Positions 46,090-58,215 of a DNA stretch of 64,000 bases are shown here, in pieces. Positions within the stretch are counted from its first letter, which is position 1; each line of letters starts with the position of its first letter. This DNA comes from Delphinus delphis (Eukaryota > Chordata > Mammalia > Artiodactyla > Delphinidae), in contig NC_082688.1 in the NCBI RefSeq assembly GCF_949987515.2, positions 78,372,731-78,436,730 of the forward strand, in the 5' to 3' direction. A model generated the notes under the pieces. It ran no database searches and was not told the origin of the DNA. It saw nothing but the letters and a program-made list of their open reading frames with translations. The position numbers and the translations under genes are program-made.

Positions 46090-46490
46090 GTTGCAGCCAT
46101 CAAGCCATTAGCCATCAGCCACTGCAGCAGCCCCAGACTGTGTACCCTAAGGGGATTCAGGATGGAAAAGAACAGGATACTGGCCCTAGATAGCTGAGGT
46201 GCATATCAAAGGAATGATTTTAAAGAGCCCAGACTCTTGCATGTTCCCATACATAGAAAAGCACTAAATTCATTAACTTGAGATGTCTGTTTTTCTTTAA
46301 TTAACAGTAATCATTTGGTGTCTTGTTCAGACTGCCTGGTTTTGTTGCAAAAACTCCTATATACCCTGTCTCCTTCCTTATCTCTTCAGAGCATCCCTCA
46401 GAGCTGAGAAGTTATCTTCCTGGCTTAAGTCCTCAGTTCTGTCTGTCAAATAAAATAATTCTCAACTTTTAGGTTGTGTATCTTTTTCAG
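46090..46490 (+). mobile_element. Probable ERV solo LTR
   Basis: LTR-like anatomy: 'tgttgcagccatcaagccat' start; 'actcctatataccctgtctc' with a TATA-like core near 46,359-46,365; AATAAA at 46,449-46,454; then 'aggttgtgtatctttttcag'. Spacing from TATA to AATAAA is about 85 bases, as in R regions of class I LTRs. Exact ends and target duplication not resolved. Confidence 0.6.
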
Positions 46491-47536
46491 TCGAAAAAGC
46501 TAGACCTCTAAAAATGATAATAATAATAGATTCTTTGGAAGAGAATGTTCTCATTATTAAGGAGTTATTACAGGATAATAAAAACTTCAATAATTCCCTA
46601 ATAGGTTTATTAAATTATTTTCTTTAGACGATGTAAAATGATCACAGGTTATTTTTTTCATGATAAAATTGTCAAAAGAACTTTCAGAAAAAATCAGAAA
46701 ATGCTTAATTTTACCAAGATGTTTGTATATTTTAATCAATTATTAATCTGAGGTTTATAATTAAAATGTATATGGTTGTATTTTAATAAAATGTTACTCT
46801 CTGACTTAAAAAATTAAGCTGGAAATATTTGGTCAATTCTTTATTGATGATGAGGACCAAGAAGAATCTTATTAATATTGTATCTAGAACCTTGCTTCTA
46901 ATTAGCATAAGAATTTCTGAATTTGAAATAGAAAAATAGGTGGTATTCCTTTATTGCATTATATGTCAGTAGCTTTTGTGGGGATAATATCAAAATATAT
47001 ACAGTTGAATACGCTCTTTAATTTACACATTCAGTAAACGTTAAACCAGAAGATTTACCACGTACCTAATGAATCTTACACTTCAGGGCCATTTGCTCAC
47101 AAAGACTCAAAGGTGAGACAGTAGCCGTTGTTTCATATGGCCCTATAATTATGTTAAATTTATACAATTAAAATATTTTAACAGTTAGTTAAGACTGATA
47201 ATCTCTTCAAGCAACAACTTCCCCTCTGTCACACCTCTCCTTTTGTGTCAGGGAACACTGAAGCAGCCATAGGCATCTTGGCTAGATGGTAGCAGAAGTT
47301 GAGTTGGGGATACATAAACTTTATATTTAGTAGATGAAACCCCTTTCATGTACTGTCAAGGCATTTTGAATCCACTGTATAGGAATGGTGGGTACCCCTA
47401 CGGGCCCTGTGCTGAGTCACCCATCATCATGTCACAAACCTTTACAGCCACAGATCACGATGGGATATAAATGTGTCCCGAGATACGCAACAAAAGAAAT
47501 ATGTAAATAATAGAGGTATGAAAAGGACAGAGCTCA
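46491..47536. other. Unassigned AT-rich DNA
   Basis: No gene or repeat recognised. Confidence 0.5.
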
Positions 47537-47544
47537 AAAGATTT

Positions 47545-47734
47545 GGGACTTCCCTGGTGGCGCAGTGGCTAGGACTCTGTGCTCACAATGCAGGGGGCCC
47601 AGGTTCGATCCCTGGCCAGGGAAATAGATCCCACATGCATACTGCAGCTAACAGTTCACATGTCACAACTAAGGGGCCCACGTGCAGCAACTAAGATCTG
47701 GAAGAACCAAATAAATAAATAATTTTTTTTTTAA
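47545..47734 (+). mobile_element. Older CHR-1-like SINE
   Basis: Starts 'gggacttccctggtggcgca'. B-box 'ggttcgatccctgg' is close to the tRNA consensus. The body is made of 'cacaactaaggggcccacgt'-type units and ends in an 'aataaataaataa' tail, unlike the other CHR copies. Target duplication 'aaaagattt' at about 47,537-47,544 and 47,735-47,743. Confidence 0.88.
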
Positions 47735-47743
47735 AAAAGATTT

Positions 47744-49379
47744 TGTTGTTATTAGAATATTCTTTTAGTCATAAGTATAAAATTGTAAGAAGAGTATTTA
47801 GTTCTCATCAGCGCCTAAATCAGAGGAGAATTTCTCTCTGTCAGGCATATACTTGGTAATATATATGACTACAAAAACATCATGCATTTAAAAATGAGAA
47901 TTATGTAAAATAAAATTTAATAAAATTCTTATGTTTCTAGGACACAAACCTATAGCAATACTACAGAAAGTATATCTGAAATATCTCATATACAAAAGAA
48001 ACTCAATGGAAGTTTCTCAAGCTTCAAAATAATTTTTAAAATCCACATGACATAATCAATACTTATTTGTGAAACTGAAAGAACCTTTTGTAAATTGTCA
48101 TTATTAATTTAAAAATAATCAACCATGCTAGTGGAAATATTGAATAGCATTCTCTCTAAAGAAAATAATAATTTAAAAGTGTTATAAAGAAATAATCAGA
48201 GAATATATAGCCAAAGCCAAAGTACAATAAATGATATGTCTGGCAGTTAATTATAGAGAGTTGAATTTTTTTTAATGTATGATGAATTTGTCAGCTTCTT
48301 CAAATTTCTATTGTGCTTTTTTTTGTTAATTCTAAATAAATATTCACAACCATTCCTATTTTGTATCCTTTTCCTTAAAGAGCACTCCCAAAAGTATTGC
48401 TTTAGGTCCCATAAAATCTGGATCTGCTCCTGTTTATGAGGCAGATATAACTGTATCACTGCTGAAACTGCCTCTCAGAAAAATTAAGCACCCTGCCCTA
48501 ATTTACAGGGAAATGAATGCTGAGACTGGAATTTGATTCCGAGATTGTCATTTCAAAGTCCATGCTAATGCAATGCGACCAGTCTTCTAATCCCTTCTCA
48601 GATAAGGTGAGAGAGGCAATAATAGCTCTCTAATAGAAAGACAGAGACACAGGTAGGGTCTATCTCCCTGAACCCTCAGTCAGCTACCTACTACCACCAA
48701 AGGTTTCTAAGACAGGTACATTAAAGGACACTCCAAGCAAAGAAATGCTTTCTATTGGGGACTTCATTGTTTTGAGTAACAAGTCAGCATGTGGAAGTCC
48801 TTCTATATGATGTGCACCAAGTCAAGTCTTGAAGAGCAGGTAACCTCTAAGGTTTTTCTTTTTTTCTAAATGCATCTACAATGTTAAGAATGAACGAAGC
48901 TTTAGCACTCAAATATGCTTTATGTTTTATTATGTGGGAAGTATTTTGAACTCAATGACTATTTACTGTATCATAGCCTGTGACGTAGTCTGCTCACACC
49001 TCTTAAGGTAAGTTGTGCCATGATTCACTACAATCCTAATTGCTTTAATTAAGCAGTCAATGATATCCTGGCATTGCATCTTAATTTTATATACAAAAAG
49101 GTAGACTTATTTTGCATACATGAACTAAGAGTTGTCAAAGCAAATGGAGACTGTATTCTGCACATAAAGTAATTTTAATTTTCTCTCTAAAATTTCTACG
49201 AACATTATTTAAATAAAATTAATATTCAAACTGAAACTTTTAGTTAAAAATAATGAATGTAGACTAAAGTTTCTTGGTATCTTAAACATAATCAAGAGTA
49301 CAATTATGGTATTTCATTGATGTTATCTAAAACAGTAGAAGTCCTACTGCCTCTAACATGCAAACTTAAAAAAATGGCT
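47744..49379. other. Mostly unassigned AT-rich DNA
   Basis: No gene recognised. Contains one weak MIR relic, listed separately. Confidence 0.5.
48480..48600 (-). mobile_element. Possible MIR SINE relic, minus strand
   Basis: 'gctgagactggaatttgatt' and 'tttcaaagtccatgctaatg' resemble the reversed 5' half of MIR. Short and diverged. Confidence 0.45.
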
Positions 49380-49580
49380 GAGGCAGAGGGCAGAATACTG
49401 GATTTGAAACTGGAAATTCTGGGCTTGTTTATAAATCCTTCACAGATTTATCTTATGATTGCAAGCTCTTAACCTTTCTAAACTTTACATCCACCAATTA
49501 TAAAATGGGCATAGTGAGTCCACATCAATGCTGACACCTTAGCTACTTAGCTATTGTAAGAATCTTGTAATATGATGTAA
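49380..49580 (+). mobile_element. MIR SINE relic, plus strand
   Basis: 'ggattgcaagctcttaacc'-like region, 'tctaaactttacatccacca', 'ttataaaatgggcatagtga', 'gctattgtaagaatcttgta' in MIR order. Confidence 0.6.
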
Positions 49581-50084
49581 GTGACAGCATAATGTGAACT
49601 AATTTCTAGGCCATCTTTGACCTGTTTATACAGAAACATACACTATCCTTTCTGTTTGTAGGGTTAACATCAAAGCAAGCACCAGAAAGAGAATTATATC
49701 CTTGATGCAGTCTATCAGAATCATATAGGGAGGAAATAAATGTGCAAACAAAAGACAAATGATAAACACTTCTTCAGCAAAGTCCTCCCCTTTTCTCACT
49801 TGCCAAGGAAGCATTATATTCCAACCATTTTTATGCACACAATTGGGTTTTAGTTTAGTTAGAAATTAATTTTTCAATGTTTTACTGTTTGAAATGAACA
49901 TCATTGTATGTCTTTCCTCAAGCTGTTATTGTGCTAAAAATTCAACAGAAAAGTGAGGAAAATAAATTCTTCTGCTTTTCATTATTATTCAAATGATATG
50001 TGTCCTGCCATCGGGGAAAATAAGCACTTTGAACTTTAAGGGAGGAGCCAGCTAGTCTTTCCTCAACCAAAAAGTCTTCCAAAA
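49581..50084. other. Unassigned AT-rich DNA
   Basis: No gene or repeat recognised. Confidence 0.45.
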
Positions 50085-50650
50085 CCACTCCAAGATCATA
50101 CAGAACTCCTCACACGTATTTCATGGAATATTACTCTTGAATACTCTACCAATACGACATATCACTTCAGTTCTCTGTGGCTGAGCTTCATCGGGGAGGA
50201 TATAGTCTCTATTTTGATGAATCAACCATAATGAAGAGAATAGCAACCAACTGAAACCAATCCAGAACTGACACAGATGTTAGATTAGTAGATAAGAACT
50301 TTAAAACAAGTATTGTAACTGTATTACATATATTTTAGTTAGAGCTACTGAAAAAAAAAAAAAACCCAAATCAAATTTCTTGAGACGGAAACTACAATGT
50401 CTGGGATGAAGAATACATTGGAGAGCATTAATGCATTAATGGAAGATTATACACTGTAGAAAAAAGATGACTGAAGTTGAACAGAAAGAAAAAAAAAATA
50501 TGTAGTGAACTGTGGGACAATGGCAAATGACCTAACATGTGGATAATTGAGGTCTTGAAAGAAAAGAGAGGGGCTTGAGTAATGACAGTGGCAAAAGTCA
50601 TGAAAGAAAGTGAGGAAGTCATTATGGGAGACAAAATTGAACTTGGAAAC
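50085..50650 (+). mobile_element. Ancient LINE-1, 5'UTR/ORF1 fragment
   Basis: 'gaactgacacagatgttaga', 'aacaagtattgtaactgtat', 'cggaaactacaatgtctggg', 'gtgaactgtgggacaatgg' follow the order of the 5'UTR-ORF1 region of old L1s. A poly(A) run lies at about 50,350-50,363. No open frame survives; the Lys/Glu-rich coiled-coil part is still suggested by base composition. Confidence 0.68.
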
Positions 50651-51700
50651 TGTCGAGTTTTAACTAAGGAAGGAAGTTGTGGAAGAATACTGTGATGTTT
50701 GTTGAGTTAGAATCTAACCAGATCACCATAATCCCAAGTATAACCCAGAGTTAAATTGAATGGAATGATGGGAAAAGAATAAAACACCCAATAATGTAAA
50801 CTATGAAAAGGATTGGAGGATTGATAGAAGTTCATGTAGATCTTGTTTGGCTCTTTGTATACTCAGATTTTGATTCTTTTAGCCTCCCAACACCTCATGA
50901 GGATTTCTTTACAAATTAGACTTTTCTGCTCTGTGATAAAATAACCCAGATAAAATATGACACAATTTGAAAAAAATTATCCCCAGGAATATTAATACTG
51001 TGATCCCATATTATTAGCTAAACTTCTGACTGACACTAATTTTCCCCCCTGGTTATGTGAAACCTGGTATTATTGATCACTGTCAGAAAATTTTATCATT
51101 TAAATGTTTTTTCAAATATTTTACCTAAATCATCTGTCACAGTTAGAGAGCATTTTTATCTTTAAATATTTATAAGCTCCTTGGAGAAATAAAGAGATCT
51201 TTATAGCCTAAATCTGTAAAAATATCTTTTTTCAGGTTTTTATATCTAGTAGACTTCTGACTAAATCATAATGCCTATAATTTGCTGAGCAATTTAGACC
51301 AGCTCCATGAAAGTCTTTAATATGCAATTATGATGATCTAATCAAAAACAGTGGCAGAATTTTTTTCTAATACAGATAAGTAAATTAAAAAACTGCTAAG
51401 TATATTTTCCTATGTATACATAACCTCCAATGTTATATCATTGACTATACAAAATAGTGTTGCTTTAATCTTTATGTATGTAAAAACTCCATTTTTATAA
51501 TATGAATATATTTGTTTTATATATAAATCAATATATATTTATATTAGGATTTTGATGAATTATTATAAAGATCTTAGAAAGAATGTTCAATTGCCAACCA
51601 TAATTCCTTGACACAGCAGTAACCAATTTTAGTGATTTAAAACATATTCCTTCAGGGTTCTCATCTCTGTCAAACATATAGACACACACGTTTAAAAACA
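50651..51700. other. Unassigned AT-rich DNA
   Basis: No gene or repeat recognised. Confidence 0.5.
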
Positions 51701-51709
51701 CATCATGGA

Positions 51710-51899
51710 GGGCTTCCCTGGTGGCGCAGTGGTTGAGAGTCCACCTGCCGATGCAGGGGACACGGGTTCGTGCCCCGGTCCGGTAAGATCCCACATGCCA
51801 CAGAGCGGCTGGGCCCGTGAGCCATGGCCGCTGAGCCTGCGCGTCCAGAGCCAGTGCTCCGCAACGGGAGAGGCCACAACAGTGAGAGGCCCGCGTACC

Positions 51900-51936
<37 letters not shown>
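51710..51936 (+). mobile_element. CHR SINE with a 35-base pure A-tail
   Basis: Full-length, close to the apparent consensus. The A-tail at 51,902-51,936 is uninterrupted, which is usual only for recent insertions. Target duplication 'tcatgga' precedes (51,703-51,709) and follows (51,937-51,943) the element. A- and B-boxes intact. Confidence 0.96.
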
Positions 51937-51940
<4 letters not shown>

Positions 51941-51943
51941 GGA

Positions 51944-53589
51944 CATCTTTTCTAGGTCACAAATTACAAATGGTATCGTCACTTTTAATGATTATGCACT
52001 ATTTTTTATATCACCATAGTATTGATGGAGATTTGAATTATATTTTTATTTCACCATTAGAAATAGCTCTGAAATGAACATTATAATGTGGATTTTTTTT
52101 CATGTATTCTGCTATCATTTATGCACATAATTGTCGTCTATATTTTGGTCCATGTACTTTTTCAGTGATTGCCTAATTTCAGTAGTGTGGCTTGATTTCC
52201 TCTCCTGCCAACAGAGAGCGCCAAGGAAAACCCTCAACAACAGGTGGGTGTAAAGTGGGGAAGTCTAAGAAATTGTTGGTCAAAATAGTTCTGTGAACAG
52301 GTGATAATAACATATACTAAAGCAGTGACCACGAAATGGACAGGAGGGAAAATTGAAGAGGCATTTCTGACATGGGAAAAGATTCTCTAGATTAAGATTT
52401 CCTTAAGGACAGAGACTTTGGCTCTCTCTTCTTTATTCCCAGAGCTTATTGTAGTGACTGGCACATACTAAGGAATCAAAAGAACAGGATGGAAAGAATG
52501 ATGAATGAAAAGAGTATTTACGGCAATGGATGCCTAAATTGTGTCCACACTGAGTGAGAGTAAGGAAATGAAGCCTGTTTTGTTGTGAAAATGGGAGGAT
52601 CAATACTCACATTGCTATTTCCACTTTGAATGCCATTGTTTTTCATCATTATGTGCATGAAAGCCCCTTCTAAGAATCTTTCTCTGTTCTTCAAATCATT
52701 ACCTCAGAAAACATAAATTTCTTCTCTTCCAAATAATCTTAAACATTTGCTGTTAATTTCTACTCTATGCTATAGTGCTCGATTTTATTTCCTCTACTTG
52801 ATGGTGATGTCATTGACAAGTACCTTGTTTTTTCACACTTAAATCTCCCATGCTGCCTAGTATAATAGCTTGTATATTATAAATATTTTAAAATTTGTAT
52901 ATAAAAGGAAAATGTGTAACTGAATCCTATATATTATCAGAGTTATTACTGATACTGGTTATCTCCTAATAAAGGAGGCTAGTTTATTTATTTACATTTT
53001 TATTATTATATTTTGTGAGTCAGGGAACTGTGTTTCCCACTCACCTGCTGTTTGATTTATGGCATACCGAGTCACACTAAGACTTCCCACAATCTGTGCT
53101 CAGGCACCCCTGTGATCAACTCACCAATCAATCTTATTTAGAAGCTAGAGGAGTAATAATAAAGTGTGTGAGAGCAAAGAAGGGAATAAAATATATACAA
53201 AGGAAAGACTTTCTGTACATTCTCAATATGTTTCTTGTTACTGAACATGCATTTCTCAATGCAGTTTCTAATTGTCTTCCTGAAGACTTTGCATATTTTA
53301 CTATGGAGAAATGCATATAAATTACTTTCCCTTAAATCAAAGAATTGGAAGGTTATATACTGACTTTGCAGAGTAGGACAGATCTTACACAAATAATTGA
53401 TATCACATTAATATAAATTTTTTCTTGCTAATTAAACATTTGGTAATTATTTTGGATTCCATGAAATAAAATATTTAAAAAATTCCATCTTATCAATGAA
53501 ATACTCTCACAAAGAGCCAAAAAGTCCTGATTTATGGATACAAGTGTGGACTCTGTAATCAGAATAAAATTTTTAGACTCTTGGCTCTG
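51944..53589. other. Mostly unassigned AT-rich DNA
   Basis: No gene recognised. One L2 3' end, listed separately. A 74-codon open frame (53,096-53,320) lacks any recognisable domain. Confidence 0.5.
52395..52505 (+). mobile_element. LINE-2 3' end, plus strand
   Basis: 'ccttaaggacagagactttg', 'ttattcccagagcttattgt', 'agtgactggcacatactaag', then 'gaatgatgaatgaa'. Standard L2 3' terminus. Confidence 0.68.
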
Positions 53590-53745
53590 TTATTTTATTA
53601 AGTATAGGACCATGGTTTCCAGTTTTCACAAATCTGTTAAAAGAGACAGTAATATTAATGAAGAGTGTGGTTGTAGAGATTTAAAAAATAAAATAGGTGA
53701 TGTTCTTACACTGCTTGGCACATAGAAAGTGATGAATAAATATAT
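53590..53745 (+). mobile_element. MIR SINE relic, plus strand
   Basis: 'ggtttccagttttcacaaat', 'aaaataaaataggtgatgtt' and the clear MIR 3' end 'ctgcttggcacatagaaagt' with 'gatgaataaatat'. Confidence 0.62.
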
Positions 53746-55069
53746 ATATTTTTTCCATTTATCTGTTGTACTGAGTTAAAGATTCTTGCCACAGTCTCTA
53801 ATATATTTCCCGTTGTATAGATTTGCATATTCTGTGCACTCTCTCACTATTCACATATTGGAGTATTTATTAATTCTGGAGCTACTGCACTTCAAATGTG
53901 ACCTTTATTAAATGGATTACATCACTTAAGTATAGCTCTTGTTTGAGAATTCCCTAACAGCAAGATAGGAAATAAATAAACAAACAAATAAGAGACCATT
54001 GCAGATTTCTTCTCATGAAGAAAAATACCTCTGCTCAGAAAAACGTCCAATGCATATGGATGCATATAGAAGTAACATTCTCTAGGCCTGGCTTGAATGG
54101 GCAGAGATGAAAAACAAGTCTGAAGAGAAGGAGAGATAACAAGAGAGAAAAGCAACTCCACTGAAATCCTCTGTGGAAATACACAGCCAGGGACTTTTTA
54201 AGAATGGGGAATGTTTTATATTTTATTTTTATTGCTATGGTTTATATTTTCTATCAAATCTAAAATTATACTAGAAAGAATGTGCCCAGTATTTTTAATA
54301 AATCTTGGAAGTGGGTATGTGTTTCACATTTGGCTAAATATAAGGCATAGAGAAGGCTACAGGCATTACTGGAAGTGCAATTATTATTAAAATGGGAACA
54401 AGAAAGTGATAAGAACAGACCTTGGAAATGAGAATTTAAGCCACTAGTAGACATCCTATACTGGGTATCAGATTTTTCACAGGACAGAGATGGGAGGTCA
54501 AGCCAATTTTATTTAAAATGAATAATTTGATATCAAGGCAACATCAGATCATATATCTTCTTAGTAGTATATTAATTACAGGATATTATACTCTTCAGAA
54601 GCATGTTTTTAATTTAATCACACATGTTACTGATTCAATATTTATTATCAATCTTTCTGTAGATAGATAATATTGTTGCAATAAATATCATGCACATCCT
54701 TCTGAGTAGGCTTACAGAATCTTGCATTGCTGCTCATTTGTTTCCCCCTTCTGAATAGGTAGTTCACATCTTCTCGGTAATAATTATATTCAGACAATTT
54801 GAAAGATTTTTCCCCCCAGAGGCAACATAACTTGTATAATACTAGAACTGGGTGATATCATGTACACTTTTTTTAGGAGTTAATCTTTCTGCAGTTCAAT
54901 TATATGCTTGTACTATAAACAGTCATATTTAGACAACCAGCACGTCCCCTCAATACATTTATTTGATAGGAGTAGATACTGTCAAGAGCAGAGCTGAGCC
55001 ACCAGGTGTTGCAGTACTATGGGTACATAGTTCCAAACAATTTCATCATACATATGAACTCTTCCAACA
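53746..55069. other. Unassigned AT-rich DNA
   Basis: No gene recognised. 54,660-54,740 has a faint antisense-L1 look ('gttgcaataaatatcatgca') but is too short to call. Confidence 0.45.
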
Positions 55070-55925
55070 CTACTAGGAAACTCCCTCATACTAGCCCTTT
55101 ATATTTACAAGCCTAGTCTCTGTCTCCTGACAACTACTAAAGTGTTCTCTACCACTAGAATTTCCAGAACGTTATATAATGTTATACAAATGAAAACATA
55201 TGGTTTTTAAACTTCAGAAATTGTTTTCCACCAATAATAATATCCTAGAAATCCATCTAAATTATTACATGTATTGTGTTTATTTTTGGTGTTGACTAGA
55301 ATTCCATGGTGTGAATATGGCACAGTTATTTAAACATTTACCCACTGAAGGATATTCAAATGTTTCCAGTTTGGAACTGTTACAAAAATCCAATAGGAAG
55401 ATTCATGTACAGGTTTTAATGTGAATGTATGTTTTCATTTCTCTGGGATAAGTGCCCAAGAACATGACTGCTGAGTTGTCTGCTTAGTACCTGTACAATT
55501 TTATAACAAACTACCAAATTATTTTTTAGAGTTGCCTGTACCATTTTGTATTTTCACTAGAAATGTATGGATGATCCAATTTATCCATTTTCTCACCACT
55601 ATTTGGTTTTGTCACATTCTTAAAAATTTAAATGTTTGAATAAGTGTGCAGTGATGTTTCATAGTGATTTTAATTTGCATATCACTAATGGTAAATGATG
55701 ATGAACATATTTTCATGTGTTTATTTGCCATCCATATCTCTTTCTCAGATTCTCTAACTGGATTTTTTAAGCTTAGGTTGTGAGAGTTCTTTACAGATTC
55801 TAGATAAAAGAGCTTTACCAGACATGTGATTTACAAATGTTTCATCCCAGTTTGTAGTCTTATTTTTCTCATCTTCTCTATATTTCACAGTGGTACCCCT
55901 TTAACAGAGCAGAGTTTTAGCCAAT
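55070..55925 (-). mobile_element. Ancient LINE-1 3' part, minus strand
   Basis: Reversed 3'UTR and ORF2 C-terminus: 'agaattccatggtgtgaata', 'aaacatttacccactgaagg', 'catttctctgggataagtgc', 'aatttgcatatcactaatgg', 'gctttaccagacatgtgatt'. Good order agreement, no open frame. Its upper limit near 55,925 abuts an A-run. Confidence 0.8.
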
Positions 55926-57669
55926 TAATTATAAAGAAAAAAAAAAAGTAAGTCTAACTATATTCACACCCTGAGTTTGTGGAACTGTTTATATAAGTAA
56001 CAAAGCCACCATTTATTATATTACAGCAAGGGAAAATACATTCCAATGTTCAAATAATTGATTTACACATCACTATTTAGAATACAGCCCACTCATAAGT
56101 AGGAGGCTTCTATTTAAATGAACTACTTTGGAACAAAAACTGCAGTTACTTTCTTTTCCTAAACACAAATATTTTGACTTTCACTCTGAGTCAATTCAAA
56201 TGAAAATAAATTAATGCCCCAAATACCTTCTCATATATTTTCTCACTGAGTCAATATTTTGACATTTGCATGTGATGTTCGAAGAGATGTATCTAAAAAT
56301 TTCTATTGAAATTAAGATTCAACAATATTGTGCAAGTCTTTGTAAACAATATTTTAAAATTATTTTTTTCAATTTTTAACTTAGTTTTAATAAGATTGAG
56401 TTACTTAGATGGTAATAACGAAAATATGATACACTAACTTAAGATATTACCCCTAACATTATTATCCATTGTCCTTTCCTTGTGCTATTATTAAATTTTC
56501 TTATTTCTAGCATATATTTTATTGTAAGTTCACTTTAATTTTAAGATAACAAATCTTCTCATATTGCTTTTCCCTTTTACAATACTATGTTATCTTAGAT
56601 AAAATGATAAAGATTTTTTTACATAAATAACAATTTTTGGTGTTATGCCTACTTTGATAAATTTTTGTTACATAAAATAAAAATAATGAAGCTGAATTGG
56701 TAGGAACCCTTTTAGATCAAATCCAATTAATGACTACTGTCATTTCTCAATCAGTCATAAAACTATTTCCTCCATATTTATCACACATATTTTTTACTTA
56801 ATACTTTGAAGGATGAAAAGTGAGTTAGAATGAGGAGTGAACATACAGTGTGCTGACTATTTTCTTTGTGATGAGATTGAAACCATGAAGAATGTATACA
56901 TCTGTTTTAAGGCTTACATTTATTGACCATTTCTTCGCTGTCTAGTATTATGCTAAGTATTTTGAGTGCTTTAGATTAAGGTCTGAATTCTGACATCGGG
57001 GATATTACAATTTTAGGAAGATAATGTGAATACGAACCAAGTTATCATTAAATCAGTTTGTAATAAAATGTTAAATACCAATTACCAGCTAAAAGTGCTA
57101 CAGTGATTTATGAGAATACAGAGGGAAAAAAGTGTACTAATGAAAAAGTAAAGCTTAAACTGGGTCCTATAAAATTAGGAGAATTTGGCTCAGCAGATTA
57201 CAGCGGAAGTATTTTAAAAATACCTGAGGAGATGCAAATGAGGTAGTTGGAGAGGAAAGATAAACAAGGATGTGTCTTTTTCCTACAAAAATAACTTTTA
57301 TAGTGATATTAAATAACATGGGGCTTTCTATTTGTTTTTCCTTTAGGTGTCAGTTTACTTGTAATTTTTAAAGAGAACCATGAATGTATACCTATCATCA
57401 GACAGAATATCTACAATGAATACTTATCTTGTCAAAAAGTTTTTAAAAATCTAAATACCATAGACTTATTGGAGCAAAAAGTTAGACTGTGTACTAATCT
57501 AAAAATGAAGACTGAAGTACTGGAAACTTACATTCAATGAGCATTTTAATTCTACATTGGTAGCTGAGTTTGTTGGAAGCAAATGCTGTGTGGAAAACAA
57601 AACCCCAATAAAGAAACCTAAAGAACTGCTGCCCATGATGTATAGAAATATTTTTTTATGAATTTTTAT
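55926..57669. other. Mostly unassigned very AT-rich DNA
   Basis: No gene recognised. Contains a weak L2 relic, listed separately. Confidence 0.5.
56910..57265 (-). mobile_element. Possible LINE-2 relic, minus strand
   Basis: 'ggcttacatttattgaccat' followed by 'tattatgctaagtattttga' resembles the reversed L2 3' end. 'aatttggctcagcagattac' and 'gaggagatgcaaatgaggta' are in plausible L2 order. Confidence 0.45.
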
Positions 57670-57930
57670 CAATCAGTTTAGGCAAGGTTATAATGCATCA
57701 AAGAACAATCCCCAAAACTTCTATGGCTTAGATTGAACATTTCTTTTGTTCTTGGGTTACACTGTAAATCTCTCTAGGAGAAAAGGCTCCTGTAGCACAG
57801 AGAGAAAGAGCAATGGCTGGGCTATAAATGACTCCCACGGTTTCTGCTCCACAGCACCACCCATCACATTCAGTCACATTCCATGGTCAACGCCAATCAG
57901 GTGGTCAAGTCCGATTTAAGAAGAGAGGGT
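57670..57930. mobile_element. Possible ancient repeat, family not assigned
   Basis: 'gtttaggcaaggttataatg', 'acaatccccaaaacttctat', 'ggcttagattgaacatttct' recall a widespread mammalian repeat in which 'caaccccaaaatctcagtgg' is typical. I cannot name the family. Confidence 0.35.
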
Positions 57931-58054
57931 AAAAACAAACCTCATGGAAGGAAAAGGGAGTTAAATAACTAGAAATATTAAGCCAATCAACCACAGAGTA
58001 GTTAGAAAAAGTTCATCACTAAACTAGAAAATATTCAAAGTACATAAACATTTG

Positions 58055-58194
58055 TTTCACAAAAAGGACCATTCAAATGAACAAAGAAATGCTTAAAAAA
58101 ATGTTCAAAATCTTTAGTATTAAAATAAAGACAATTAAAAGGATGAGGTATGATTTTTCAACCACTGGATTGATAAAGTCTAAACATATAGCTA
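58055..58194 (+). mobile_element. Old LINE-1 ORF2 fragment, target of the younger L1
   Basis: 'gaacaaagaaatgcttaaaa', 'aatgttcaaaatctttagta' and 'gaggtatgatttttcaacc' match, in order, the ORF2 C-terminal block of ancient L1s. It stops exactly where the young L1 starts, so its remainder, if retained, would lie past the right edge. Confidence 0.58.
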
Positions 58195-58205
58195 GGGGGA
58201 CCTTC

Positions 58206-58215
58206 AAGATGGCGG
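58206..58215 (+). promoter_or_regulatory. YY1-type motif at the L1 5' end
   Basis: 'aagatggcgg' about 12 bases into the element, the same place as the YY1 site that sets the start of transcription in human L1. Still intact here. Confidence 0.6.

Noticed and set aside
51902..51936. 35-base A-run as an assembly artefact or processed pseudogene tail
   Set aside because: It directly follows a full CHR SINE and is bounded by a target duplication, so it is the SINE's own tail.
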